DNA from: Combretum micranthum
Taxonomy: Eukaryota; Streptophyta; Magnoliopsida; Myrtales; Combretaceae
Reading direction: 5' to 3'
Assembly: GCA_024138025.1 (NCBI GenBank)
Contig: JAMXBD010003378.1
Coordinates: 1-64,000, forward strand
DNA length: 64,000 bases
This document shows positions 14,505 through 27,790 of this stretch, piece after piece. The position numbers and the translations under genes were made by a program. The notes beneath the pieces were generated by a model. It searched no databases. It was not told the DNA's origin and was given only the letters and a program-made list of their open reading frames with translations. Every line of letters starts with the position of its first letter. Position 1 is the first letter of the stretch.

Positions 14505-16149
14505 CATGCTTCCATTGTCATAAATGTGCTATTGTTTAGGCACGACCACACTGATTTTCTTATGATGCCCTATAAACATGCTATTGTTGGTTACATTTGT
14601 TATTATTGGGCTCCAAAGAAAGAATCTTTATCATGCCCCGAAAGGTACCCTAAACGTGGCAGTCCGCCGTACACAATATTAAAGCCTAAGAATGACCACC
14701 CAAGTCACACGAAGGCTTCCATACTATGTACAAGGCATCTAACACATGGAGGAGACTCATCGAAGTGATACATTTTATGTTGATATAACTTAAGTAACAA
14801 TGTATAGGAATTTCAATTTACTATACTCCAAATACAAAGCATTATACCTCAATTACATTCATCAAAAGATTCCACTACATGAAACTATTACAAGGAAAAT
14901 CATAAAACCTAGCTAATAACTTCAAGCATTCTTATATCTTGCTGGAATCCTGAAGTCATTCTCGGCTTCAACCATCTTGGTCCCCACTTAGCATTCTTGA
15001 GATAACCTGTTCATTTAAACATCTATTGGGGTATAAGCTACACTAGCTTAGTAAGAATTCCTTTAATTCAGTACCATAACAAGTAAGTTATAATCAACCA
15101 TATGCTATGCATGAATAAACACATGAGCAAACAATTATGTATGGGTATCCGGAACCCACACACAGAATTGATTTATGCCCTCCGTATCTTGGGTTAGGGA
15201 TGGTATTGAAAGTCTACACGACCGTTGCTAGTCCCCGAGCCCCTTGGCTCATAGCACTCGACTTGGCTAGGCTCATACATGGAATGCATCCCCGATGCGC
15301 CTTAGTTCCCTATGAATGAGCTCTGATACCGGGTCTCATTATCCAAACGAGTCCTTGGACCATATCGATCGACCTGCGTAGGAGTAGCACGCTACCAAAT
15401 GTAATATACCCGATGCGATGCATGACCAATTTAATTTTTTCTTAGGTCAAGATATTCATACATTCTTTAGAGTGACCAACCAATATCATACACATAACAG
15501 AAATAATATGAACAGTGCAGTTATCCAATCAAATCATGGTTTCGATATGCATTAGTATTCTTTGGCATACATTCATCATAGTCTCATCATATATCCCATC
15601 CCCATTCATATCGATTTTTATCTTGTTCCTATAATTCTAATGCAACTAGCTACAAGCACAAACAAGGTAACAAAATAAGAAGAAGACTCACTCAGCTATT
15701 GGATCATCGGTCTTTTAGTAAAAGTAATCCGGTGGTAGGGAATCGTCGATTTCGGGATCACCTAAAAAGGAAGAAATACTCTAATAAGTATTTCAACTCA
15801 AACTAATCCAAACGATTTTATACAAACTATCAAATTCGTAATTCTCGTCCTAAGCGGGAATTCCAACTTAAAACGTCCATAACTTGGTCATTTTAACTCG
15901 GAATTTCGTAAATTATATATCGATTTCTATCTACTTTGAAAGATCTATCTAATTCTAATATTATATTTAAGTTTTGAAAACTTTGAAGCTTCAAAAAGGT
16001 CGGATCATATCAGAACAGTAGCAAATTTCAATTCCAAAAAATAGTTTTGTAAATGTTTGTAATGTTCCTACTATATAGATTAACTATATATGCAATATTG
16101 ATGATTTTCCTATCATGAATGGAATGTTATGAGCTTGATATATGCATGT

Positions 16150-18467
16150 TGTAACACCCTAACCTGTTGGCATTACAACCCGCCACGTGTCCTCTCTTGA
16201 ATAGGACATGTTAAGGCTCAAATTTCCATAATACAACATGAATATCACCTGTATAACTCATAAGGTATAGAAGAAATCATATGGTCCTCATAAATAAACA
16301 TTATGATAAATATAAAATCTTCATAATCAGAAAACTAGACATTGTTGACATAACTGCAGGTCAACAAGTCAAACCATACCCTAAAAACTAATGCCACATA
16401 TAGAACTCCAGATACAACTGAAAATCCAATGGACATAAACATGAGTCTAACACTGAATAACAACAAAACATAAAAAGTTTTTCTTAATCCATCCTATGTC
16501 ATCTATGACTATACAACTAGTCATCAGCAGGGTAGTCAGGACCACTAACGCCATCCCCATCCTCATAGACGATATTAAAACCTGATAGATCATATATCAC
16601 ACTATCATCACCTGCACCTGAAATATAACAGGATGAGCGGCGAAGCCCAGTACGATAATATCCAATCTAGTTCAAGCAAGATTATGCACATACAGCATGT
16701 TTAAATAAATGCAACTGAACTAAATGTATACAACAGATTATTATCTATTTTGGTCCAGCAAAACAACACAATTCAGAATCCAATATACATAAATCCTGAA
16801 CTTAGAGTAACTCAGACTCTACTATAAAAACAATCAACTGATTTTGAAAATAAGTAATCATACATAAATATATGGATGAGTGGGTACTCCCCAAACATCC
16901 CAATTCCTGAACATCTAAATTCTACCGGAATCATATCTTAGCACGAGTCCACTCGGGACAACCTCACATTAAGATCATCAGGGTGCCTCACCAGCATCAC
17001 TGTCTGCCAGGTCTCTACTAGTCAAAGCCAACCACAACCAAACAGGCAATTATTAAGCCGAATATTTATTAAGTTCATTATGAAATTCTATTCCTACATC
17101 CATTCACAAAAATTCTAATCTACAAGCACATACATCAAACAATGGATTGGTCGTACCTTTTATATTCAGGAGGTAACTTGAACTTTTCAAAAACAACCGT
17201 CAACAACTACTAGAAAACCAAACCACAACACTACCAGCCACTACCACCAAACTCTCAAACTCCCAAACCCGATATCAAACAACAACTCCAAATCTCAACC
17301 TGTAGCATATCAACATATATCAAATCACCAACATTCATAGATAGATCAAACTTAATATAAATCAACCTATCTACACTAACCTGATTTAGAAATCTTCGTT
17401 ATTGCACGGTCTATTCCGATCAAACTTCACAATTATCCTCAAGAATAACAAGGAACCGCACAAAATTCCATAATCACCAAATATTTTCACCAAAACCCTA
17501 ATTCGCAAAACATAAAGAACATATAAGGATTGTTTAACTCGTATTTTGTTGGAATCCATAATAGAGGAAATTTACTTACTATTTTGAATCACTAAAACTC
17601 GTCTTACATTGACCAATTCACATATCTCACACGTGCTAGGGTTTTTCTCCAAAAACCTTCATGTAAAAATTCAACCAAACCCTAAGAAACTTGTGTAAAT
17701 TTGTATAAATCCAAATGAGAAGGTTAAGATTACTTACTTTGGATCAAAAACACTTTCCCGATGATTCTCCAAGCATAAATCTCCAAGAACACTCCAAAAC
17801 TCTCTTACACGAAGAAGAAAATAATATAAAGAAAATCTATCGAAAATGTTTTTCGCGTCTCGTATTTATAGAAATTTGGTCATACGCCGGCCCTACGCCG
17901 GTGACGTACTTGCAGATCTTGCCGGCGTATACCATATGCTAGCAAATTCACACGAACGCCGGCAGCCTTCATCAGGGCTTTGAATCCCAGAATTTCAATT
18001 CTTCGTTCATACGTCGGCAAATCCTTGTCCTACGCCGGCGGCTTTCATGCCGGTATTGAGATAAAACCCTAGTGAACGCCGGCAGCGTTCTTCCTAGCTT
18101 TAAGAGAAATGCTACTGTTCCCATCCTACATCGTCTCTACGCCGACGGTGTAGATTCTCCAGGATGCGGCCTAAAGACTAATTTTTCTTTGTCAAAAACT
18201 ATTCTTTAAACATCTCTGGTTCATAGATAAAACCCTCAACTTAATACTAAGGTGGACCATAAAACCTTCTTATTTTTCAACATATGACAACTTTTGACCT
18301 TTATCGTAATTTATTAAAGATTTACTGTTTTTATGGATTTGTTGACCATCATTAATGTGATGGTTGATAATAATATCTCGTTTATTAGGGTTGACCATAG
18401 AACCCTTTTATTTTATAACAAATGACACATTTGCCCTTCATTATAAAATATTTTTCTATATATTACA
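16150..18467 (-). mobile_element. Solo LTR, family B
   Basis: 2,318 bp from TGTAACACCCTAACC to ATATATTACA, flanked by CATGT (16145-16149) and CATGC (18468-18472), a 5-bp duplication with one mismatch. It contains no element genes. It carries the second GCCGGC motif cluster close to its start in element orientation. It interrupts the expanded family-A LTR. Confidence 0.65.
17880..18180. repeat. Cluster of GCCGGC-type motifs, second copy
   Basis: About eight irregularly spaced motifs: TACGCCGG, GCCGGCGTA, AACGCCGGCAG, ACGTCGG, TACGCCGGCGGC, AACGCCGGCAGCG and ACGCCGACGG. They stand in otherwise AT-rich LTR sequence. Some units are followed by similar words (GGCAGCCTTC, GGCGGCTTTC, GGCAGCGTTC), which suggests a degenerate short repeat. 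Confidence 0.7.
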
Positions 18468-18639
18468 CATGCCTTTAACAATATTTACTAAAAGGAATTT
18501 TTAGAAACTTTTTATTTATAAGACTCCATTGCTATTTACTTTTAAGAAAACTAGTTTTCTAACTTTGATCATTTCCATTTTTTTGGATTTATTTTTTAAG
18601 AAAATAGGATTATCTTTGCTAAAATTGAGTCCTCATTAT

Positions 18640-20380
18640 ATCTATTACTTATGACCTTTATTTCTACATAAAAATTTCCATTTTACACATTGTAAACATA
18701 TTTTCAAGTAGGGTTGATTCCAAAATCCGAATTTTGGAAAAAATTGTTTTTATAGTGATTCATTTAAGTAAAAATCATTTGATACTTAGAAAATTAAAGC
18801 TCAATCATGCCTAGCCACTAAGGAATTCATTTCTTTGATAAAACTTCTAATTTGAGTTTAAAAAATATGGGTTTTCATGCTATTACTCCATTATTACGAA
18901 TTTCCTAAAAAGGCAACAACTCAATTTATCCTACTTTATTTCTATTCCTTGTTCTATATATTATTCTTAGCAAATCCCATCTTAATTTATCAAAATCATT
19001 ACTTGATGATACCTATGACCTGAACTCTTCATTTTTCATATAAAACACAAGTTTTGGAGTTGATAAATGGGTTTTAAGGCATGGTTTTGAAATCATTCGA
19101 ATTTACAAATTTTAGATAAACTCAATTTTCATACTTTATTTCTACAATGCATCATGCATATATGTATTATCTACAAGCTATTGTTATGAAGGTTATGAGA
19201 TGATCTACCTACGTGTATACATATAGTACCAAGAATTCTTTTTGAAAACTTTTACTTTGCAAAACTTTGAATTATACTAGACTTATGAAAAATAGTTTTT
19301 CTTCTTGTAAAATCATACTTTCTTTTATCAAAACTCAACCTTGATGATCTATATAACCATCACCTTCATTATTCAATAAAAATCTTCATTTTGGGGTTAG
19401 AAAGTAGATGTTTAAATAGGTGGTTTGCCTAAGTACGAATTTTACAAAATTTTGAAGAATGAAAACATTGTTTAACCTATTCTTGGAAACCATTTGTTAT
19501 CCTAGGATTATATTTTGATAAACTTCTCTTATCTTGTCAAAACTTGGTCTTTATTACATATATTCCCTAGGACTTCCATTTTCCTATAAAAATTATCATT
19601 TTGGCATTTGGAAATAGGTGTTTGAATAGTGACTATTTCCAAATCCAAATTTTGAGAAATTCATTTGAGCTTGTTTTCTTTGTAAAACTCATTTAGTCTT
19701 TCAAAAACCATTTCCTAATCAAACTATCCCTTAAGGCTTCCATTTCCTTAATAAAAATCTTGTTTTGAAGTTGAAAAATGGGTTTTCAAAATTGGTCTTT
19801 GTTGAGATCCGAATTTACAAAATTTATTTTTGAATATATCTTTTGATAAAATCTATCTAAACTTATGAAAGTCCATTCCTTACATATCCTATCTTAAGAG
19901 CCTTCCATATCTTGAATAAGAACTTCATTTTTGAGTTGGAAAACATGTTTTTGAAATATGCCTTGGCCAAAATCCAAAAATGAGATTTTTATTTTAAAAA
20001 TAACTTTTGAAAATCACCTTTGAATCTTGTAAAAAGAAGTTTTGATGATATACATACATTAAGCCTTCATTATCTTAAGTAAAAACTTCATTTTGACACT
20101 TGAAAAGTGGTTTTGCCAAAATACGAATTTCACTATTTTGTTTGAGTTTAAAACAAGATCTACACTTAATATGAACATAAATCTAAAAGAAATCCATGGT
20201 GGTAAACTATAAACTCATAGATCTAAACTTTACTCATCAAAATCTTTCATTCATGTTATCTATTCCCTAAGCCCTTCATTTTAAATGAAAAATACATATT
20301 TTGAAGTTGAAAAATAACTTTTCTATATATGGGTCCTTTTTTATCCGAATTTTCAAAAATGATTTTTGTTGAAAATAAAA
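18640..20380. repeat. Degenerate minisatellite, about nine units
   Basis: A unit of roughly 110-250 bp recurs. Each has a start like GGCTTCCATTTCCTTAATA, a middle AACTTCATTTTGAAGTTG, then AAATGGGTTTT and an end like ATCCGAATTTACAAAA. I count about nine degenerate copies here, against about three in the inner LTR at 10880-11340. The expansion accounts for most of the extra length of the 14629 LTR. Confidence 0.65.
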
Positions 20381-23280
20381 TATATCTTGAGCTTCCTAAA
20401 ACATTCCTACTATCATCATGCCACTACAAGTTGTTCATGAAGATAAAACAAAACTCTAATGCATGTATGAACCTAAAACAACTAGATCTAGTTATAAATG
20501 CATGAATCACTATAATAGTTATGTGAATGGTAAATATATGGATAAATCATAAGCAATAACAAAAATAATAACTCAAATAACAAGATCCAAAGCATAAACA
20601 AAAATCAAAGCTACAAAAAGTTAAATCTACCCAAAATAACTACTTTTAACAAGGAAATAATAATGATACAAGATAGTAATCCTGGAGAAGAGGCATGTTT
20701 CATTTTGGCATCATCATCCTTAGCTTTTAAGCTTATGGAATGTCATTTGATGCATGAAACTCTCACTATACTTTACCTATATCACCTATGGAAGCTTTGA
20801 GAAGAAAGTTTACTTAAAAATCTTCAAGAATGAAGTGTAGAAGCAAGAAATTGGAATGGGGGCAGCTTGTTTTCATGTAAAATAAGAGGAAATTAAGAAG
20901 GAAAGAGAGGAAAAAGAGAGAGAAAAAGATAAGGAATGGAAAAGGGAAAAAGTGTAAATGAAAGAGAAAGAGAAAGAAGGAGTGTATTAAATGAAAGAAA
21001 GAAGAAAAAAATAAAACAAGGTAGATTTTGGGAGAGGGGCTGCACGTGATTTGAGAGAAGAGAGAGAGGGGAAATTGCTTGAATTTTGACATGAAATTGT
21101 AATGTAATTAATGGTATGTGTAGCTTTTTGAAAAGGATTGAAAGAGAGTTATTTTAATTAATTTTTAAGGGTTTCAAAGGACAAAAGGCAGCCAAAAAGG
21201 AGTAAAGAAAAATCTGCCAAGAATTGATAATGAAGTGTAGAAAGATTGAAGTAAAAAAGAAGTGATGTGTGAAAGGTGTACTTGAAGTATGGGTTGGAAA
21301 AAGTACTTTTTATTAAGAAAAATACAAAATAAAATTAGGAAAAATATTTTTAAATAAGTGGTAGAATTTCCATAAATAAAATCAAATAATTATTTGAATT
21401 ATTTTAGTATTTCAACAAATATGTTACTGGTATGATCAAAATACGCGAATATGGGCTATAAATGATATTTTTATAACCCAAAAAATTCTAAAAAATTATT
21501 TTATGAAAATAAAAATATTTTTTAATTATTAAATTAATTTATTTTATTTTTAGTATCGGATCTTAAACAGAATCTGATCCAATAAAAGCCCGAAACTAAC
21601 TAAATTTTAGAAAAAAAAATTTCTATAATAAATAAATATTTATCTAAAATTATAAGGGTTTATAAGAATAATAAAATTGTGTAATGAAATAGAAGTGAAT
21701 AGTGCAAAAGACTAAATAATTACCGGTAATAATGAAATACGGATAAAAAGGTTATAACTGAAACTTTTATAACCCGAAAAATTATATGACTGATATATTT
21801 GGAAATCTTATGAAATTATGAGTCTAACGGTACTAATGGTATATTTTTGATATCTCGAGTCTCGGGACACGCTTTTCGAAGTCTGTATCCGAATGGGTTC
21901 GAAATAAGTCAAAATTTACCAATCTGATAATTTTAAGCAAACTTATATTACTACGAGCTATTCTACACACTTAAACTACACCTCGGCTTCTAGGGTTAAT
22001 GGCACTAGATTGCCGGACTTAAACTATTGTATTCCACTTAGGGTTTCCGGGTGATTTTCGGGTTTAGATCATTGCCAATTTGGAAACTGATATTTTATGT
22101 TTATACAACATATTTGATTTGAGAAATTTATTTTAAAGTTGATTTTGTAAGTATTTAATATCTCTCGACGTTTTCAAAATTCTTTGAATTGAGTTTTATT
22201 TCCGAAGGTTAATCATTATTTACTTTTTCATAATTTGTTTTTGGGCTTTATATTACCCGATTTTATAAGTCGGAGTTACATATAGAATTTGTCGTACGTA
22301 GTGGTTTTGGAATTGAAGTATATTGAGTTCTTATTTTGTTTTTAAGGATTCTTATTTTTCTCAAGACTCGAAAATTTTTGGATACACTCGTGTTTTAAGA
22401 CTAGTTGAAGTTCGGTTTTAATTTGGAGTGATTTTTAGAGTTTATTTTGAAGTTCATCTGGAATTATTTACTGAAATTTTCGAGGCTTACACTCTTTTTG
22501 CATTAACTGATGCAATATAGGTATCTTGTTTAATGGTATGGTGCTTTGGAATAGTTTTTGACCAATCTAGTTATTAAGCTCAAAAAGTTTCCAATGGATT
22601 TGCTATACACATGAGCACAGATTGACTTCACCTAAACCATCATCGGTGGATCGTCAACCAGTCTAAACAGACAAGCCATGACCCACTAGATGACCTGGTT
22701 GATTGCATGTCTCTTAGATGCTTTGTAATCTCATATTGCTAAGTTATAACTAAAAGTAGATGTGATTGTGTATAAATAAATACACATATCAAACAATTAT
22801 TATAACAAATGGACTAAAGACTATTGTTTTTAGATCCTATTTTACTCCAAGTTAAAAATTTGTCTTAATTAATTTTAAATTTATTTTTTAAATTTATCTT
22901 TATTTTATTTTACCCTAATTGTTAATTTATTTTTTAAAACACTTTTAAATATTTTTTTAATTTATGTATTTTAAGAAAAAAAAATTAGAGGGTTTGACAA
23001 GCCATGAATTAGTCCATGAGCTAAAACTGCTCTAGGTTGGATTGATTTGGCTCATGTCCATCTCTAAATACCACTATAGTTTAGAGGAAAAAAAAATAAA
23101 AGAAGAATCAAATGTTATTATATGGGAGAATCTTAGATGTTTTACTATTATTATGGATTGGTTCTAATTGTGCTACGAACATTTTATGGTTACATAAGAG
23201 GAAAGATGAGATCCATATTAATGGACTTTATTATTATAGTTATTAAAGATATATATTAAAGTTATATGGTCTAAATAGTC

Positions 23281-23360
23281 AATAACATTATAGTTTAGTG
23301 GTAGCAGCTCTAATTTTTCAAGTGAAAAATTTCAAGTTCAAATCTCCTATCTATTATAAT
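23281..23360 (+). repeat. tRNA-derived SINE-like head
   Basis: A-box-like TATAGTTTAGTGGTAGCAGC is followed about 45 bases on by B-box-like AAGTTCAAATCTCC. No tRNA fold. The tail is not defined. Confidence 0.4.
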
Positions 23361-23519
23361 GATAAGTAACCGGGAAGAAAAAAAAAAGTATATGACCTAA
23401 ATAGATTTGTTAGGAATTAAATGGAGCCCAGCACCAATTATTAAAAGGAAAAAAAAAAAACGTACTAGGTCCTTTTTATTATCTTATACATAATTTTAGA
23501 GAGTTTTAGTCAATCAGAT

Positions 23520-24010
23520 TTGCTTACAGAATTTATTTCAATTGCTTTTTTTTTTTCCGGCCAAATAATTGCTTTTATTTATTGCAGCAATTTCACACAA
23601 TCCCATTAGTAATCCGGTATTATACATTCGACACAAAAGATTATGGAGATGGAACTATTGCATTCTAATTATACTTATTCTTATTAGTACTAATATTATT
23701 TTTTTAATCAAATATTGCATAGTAATATAACAGTAATGATTAAAGAATTTTGAGATTTTAGGGCCTTACGTATGAGACTTTGCGGAAAAAACTTCACCTA
23801 CTCAATCAGGTTTGCTCAACAAAATTATTTCAATTTTTTTATATGTTGCATCATTTTCACACAATCCCATTAGTAATCCTGTATCCAACATTCGATACAA
23901 AAGATCTTGGAGAGATGGAAGTATTGCATTCTTATTATTAATAATATTATTTTATAATCAAATATTGCATAGTAATATAGTAGAGTAATGATTAAAACCT
24001 TTTGAGATTT
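23520..24010. repeat. Diverged local tandem duplication
   Basis: TTTCACACAATCCCATTAGT and following words (CATTCGACACAAAAGAT, AATCAAATATTGCATAGTAA, TAATGATTAAAG) occur around 23590-23750. They recur around 23855-24005 in the same order. Copies of about 200-240 bp are separated by about 60 bp. Confidence 0.75.
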
Positions 24011-25695
24011 CTTCATCATTGTCTAACTTTTATTAGTAAAAGTTAATGTCATTAAAGACAAGATAAAAACGGGCTAAAGTCGTCATCAAGTCATTAAAGC
24101 TTCAAGATAGTCTAATTTTTTTCAGCTATAATAAGCCTAAAACTATCTCAAGTACCTACCGTTGTCCTTATTGAATGAAGAAACACCTACCAATAAATAG
24201 AACAAAATGACGACTCTATTATGTAAGATCTTCTCCTGAATAAAGGCTGGGATTTCAGTAGAGTGTCCCTCTCAGCATTTAGACTTGTTTTAATTTCAAC
24301 AAACGTCTAATGGAAGATATATATGGTCGAAGCAATACTTTAGCGGGTCAATAGAGAATACTATAAAATTTTGGCCATTTTTTAGGAACTCTAGGTATTA
24401 ATATTATGGATATTATAGACAGTGATCATTATAAATACTTGAACTTCGCCACTTGATTTCCAGGTTTGCGTAACAGGTATTGAATGATTCTTTATTATGT
24501 ACATTTAAAACTTCAAATAAGGTTTCAAAATAAATAAATAAATTAATTAATTAAACTTTAATCTTATAGTTTCTAGAACATCTCTTAAAAAGTCATCAAC
24601 AATGTACATTTATATTCAAACAATTATATATGGCTTTATTTGTGATATTAGTAACATGGGATAAAAAAAATATAGATGTTATAAAGAAGAGTAAAAGATA
24701 AAAAAATTGTCCAAATTATTAAGAAATGATTTTTTTTTTTTTATAGAAGTTTATGTAGATCAAACTATGCATGTTTTAAAGGTACATTTATTCCTTATGT
24801 TTTGAAATATCGCTAATGTAAGTTGCCTAAGAAGAAATTAGTAAATTAAATACTATAAAGATATGGGTAAATTTGAACATAAATTTAAACTTACCAAATT
24901 AAATTAATTATATTATATAGTTAAATAAAATAATAAACTATAGTATATGGTTGTTAAATAGAATAATAAACAACAGTATATGGTTAGGTAAATTTACATA
25001 ATTGAAATAGTAAGTGAATTTAATTGAAAATAGTAATTATAAAAATTTCCTATTCCCATCTTGTTACAGGTGTCAAATCCTTAGTAAAGTTCGGTGCAAG
25101 TGCATTGAAGACCTACAAATACAGAAACATAATTAATGATGTGTCGAGAGGTAGTTCAACATGGCCACTTTATTACTTAAATCAGTCATGAGTTCAAAAG
25201 GAAGAGGATATAGAAATAATATTGAAATAGCATAGTTTGCCATGCTATTGCATCATACCTCCACACTTTTGGCATGGGAGTCTATTTATAGGTGATGACC
25301 ATAATAGAATGGGACCTATAAACTATCATATCTAACGTGATAGATCTTTAAATTTGTTAGCTAACTGGACTCGAAGAGCATGAAGTTGCCAAACATGGAG
25401 AGCACATCAAATGGATGTTTGTTCCCTTAAGGAGATGAGTGCATTGAGCAAGTCATCATGAGCCCTCGAGTGCAGAGTCATGACCTTCAGAACTATGTCA
25501 CCATGAACCTTTAATTTGAGGAGTTGTGACTAAGGTTGAGGGAGACCAAGGCCCTCATGGAGATCTAATAGGAGGTCAAAGTCTTCATGGGGTTAGAACT
25601 ATTGTGGGGTAGCTTGAGACCGAGACCTCTAGTAGGCCGGAGTTATGGTAGGTCCTTTCGTGGGCTTGCAACTTTGTTGGTCATATAAGCTGATG

Positions 25696-25700
25696 TTGAG
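25696..25700. repeat. Target-site duplication TTGAG, left copy
   Basis: TTGAG directly precedes the TGTCACGCC end of the LTR and is repeated exactly at 42005-42009, as expected for 5-bp staggered integration. Confidence 0.9.
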
Positions 25701-26006
25701 TGTCACGCCCCGAGGGTATCATAGACGGGACAGTTTCGCCATACACAATACCCGGCTTAAGATTAAATCACAAGTCTCTTAAAGCCAGAAATATTGTGTA
25801 GAAGCGTATCCTTAATAGATAACCAATGGGCTTGATAGTACCAGATTAGCCACATAATGTACAACTAAAAGACTTAAAACTAACTAATAACCACTGCAGA
25901 AATATGACATTTAAAAGAAAAATAGCTTAAGAGTGTTTATAACAAAAACAGTTGAATTACTGATCCTACAATATTACAATCCTGTTTTCAAAAACTTTTT
26001 AGAAAC

Positions 26007-26024
26007 CCCCCCCCCCCCCCCCCC
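26007..26024. repeat. Poly-C run in the 3' LTR
   Basis: About 18 consecutive C. The 5' LTR has only CCCCCTCCC at the matching place (39412-39420). It is a slippage site and potentially quadruplex-forming on the other strand. Confidence 0.8.
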
Positions 26025-27312
26025 AAAGAAAAGAAAGAAGGAATCTCTTCAACCTTCGTATCCTCCCTCAAAACCCTGAATCCATAGAGGAGCTAACCTG
26101 AGGGTAGCCTCGTCCTGACTGGTACCAAATATAATCCTGTGACAATAAACTGTAAGGGAGTGAGTGATCCACAGGCTCAGCGAGTTATACTCCTCACTCT
26201 ATACCATTCAAGCAAGTTATTAATTCAAACATATGTAATGCAAACAATCAAGTGGACAAATATATATAGCCAACCGGTAACCATATACATATTCGGATTT
26301 GCGCCCTCCGAATCGGGGGTTGGGGTACATCCACTCATCAGCACCCAGATTAATATACTTCGGGAATCAAATTTCTCAAGAAAACTTTTTATATATCAAA
26401 ATAATATACATATAACAACATCCCATTGAAGTAATAAATCCGAAACAATGAGCCGGCGCGATTCTAAGAGAAGAGCCGTCTCCCCAGGACGACTTAGTTC
26501 CCATTCCCCTAGAATAAGGCCCATGGTACACACTAGGTATATACCACTTCGGTCCTCCATGTTCACCATCCTCACGGGACAGTGTGGCCCATTCGGGTCA
26601 AGGTGTAGTGGTGATGGCCTTCTACGTGCATAAATGCTATGCATGAATGTATTCAATTATAATGCCATATTGTTTTATATTTATTTACTTGGCGTGCAAA
26701 CAAGTTTCATACACTTTCATTTCTATTCTATAACAACCAATGGGTTAGAATATAATTACAATATTTTATCAACCAGTTCAAGTAACAACAGTCACAATTT
26801 ATTTCCCAACCCCTTAATATTTTATTACTTGATTAATTCTATTCTACAACCACAATCAAGTATAGAGATCATAGGAATATACTCACCTGTCCATATTTCT
26901 TGTCAGTCATAATAGTCAACAGGCAGGTCAAGCTCAGAGTCAGAATCACCTGAATATTATTAAAGATAGAAATATACTATAAGAATTTACTAAAAACATC
27001 TAATATATATATATATATATATATATCTATGCTACAGACTTCCTATATTTCTGGAATCTAGTACTAAAAACCTTATGTAGCTAATTTAAATCGATTTAAC
27101 TTAGATTTTACGTACAAAGGTGGTTTACTATTATTTTAGAGTTATTTGAAATATAAGCAAAATAATAATAATAACTAATAGAAATAATAAAAAAAAATTA
27201 TTATTAGTAAAGATAAAGAAAATTTTAATCAAGTAACATAAGTAACTAAACATATAGATATGTATATAAATAAGTACGTATTGAAAAGTTGAAGGAAATG
27301 ATTTAATAAGCA

Positions 27313-27314
<2 letters not shown>

Positions 27315-27357
<43 letters not shown>

Positions 27358-27385
27358 TAATAATAATAATAATAATAATAATATA
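27315..27385. repeat. (AAT)n microsatellite in the 3' LTR
   Basis: A long AAT run interrupted once. The matching tract in the 5' LTR (about 40704-40742) is clearly shorter, showing slippage after insertion. Confidence 0.85.
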
Positions 27386-27704
27386 TTTACGTCTAGGTAT
27401 ATATAAGCATATTATAAAATAAATAATCAACATACATATATTATATGAATAAATTAACTTATATATATATATATATATATAGGAAGCATAAATATATATA
27501 AGGTAAGAAATATAATATATCATATTGTATATATATATATATGTATAAATATATATAAATATATAATCATATAAGTGCCTATACATATACATATATACAT
27601 ATACTAACTATATATATATAACATATATATATGTATATACACAACGCATCGGAGAAGCAGCGTGGTTGCTGCGTGAAGGAGGACGAGCAGCATCGGCTGC
27701 TCTG

Positions 27705-27790
27705 GAGCGCTCGCCTTGAGCGCTTGCTCGAGCGCTGGCTCGAGCGCTGCTGAGCGCTCCTTGAGCGCTAGAGCGCTCCGAGCGCCCATC
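27705..27790. repeat. AGCGCT palindrome array in the 3' LTR
   Basis: Seven AGCGCT palindromes plus one AGCGCC, spaced 8-14 bases apart, in a GC-rich island inside a very AT-rich LTR. The same island in the 5' LTR (41060-41145) keeps only four intact units. Confidence 0.8.

Larger units (their letters stand above)
14629..22107 (-). mobile_element. Expanded family-A LTR, interrupted; right end uncertain
   Basis: The left end reads TATCATGCCCCGAAAGG (TG now TA), and the conserved block follows at 15170-15196. After the nested LTR at 16150-18467 the copy continues through a long degenerate minisatellite. It then reaches typical terminal sequence (ACGGATAAAAAGG, GATTGCCGGACTTAAACTATT) and a possible end TTTATACA at 22107. 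A second terminal-like segment ends at about 21661 (AAGGGTTTATA), so two LTR copies may be merged. No target duplication was found. Net length would be about 5.1 kb, some 1.5 kb more than its relatives. Confidence 0.5.
22108..25695. other. Non-coding stretch left of the chromovirus
   Basis: AT-rich, no credible gene. It contains a local duplication (23520-24010), a SINE-like head (23281-23360) and a terminal sequence CATGTCCATCTCTA near 23062 that may be one end of an old hAT element. 25060-25695 is less AT-rich and looks like part of another repeat that the chromovirus entered; I cannot classify it. Confidence 0.4.

Noticed and set aside
20814..21092. 92-codon minus-strand frame of mostly Phe, Ser and Leu
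   Set aside because: It comes from a GA-rich tract; composition alone explains the frame.
26139..26429. 96-codon frame found almost unchanged at 39536-39826
   Set aside because: The two copies lie in the two LTRs, so identity comes from recent LTR duplication, not selection on a protein.
27131..27592. 153-codon minus-strand frame rich in Ile and Tyr
   Set aside because: It is a translation of TA and AAT microsatellites inside the LTR.
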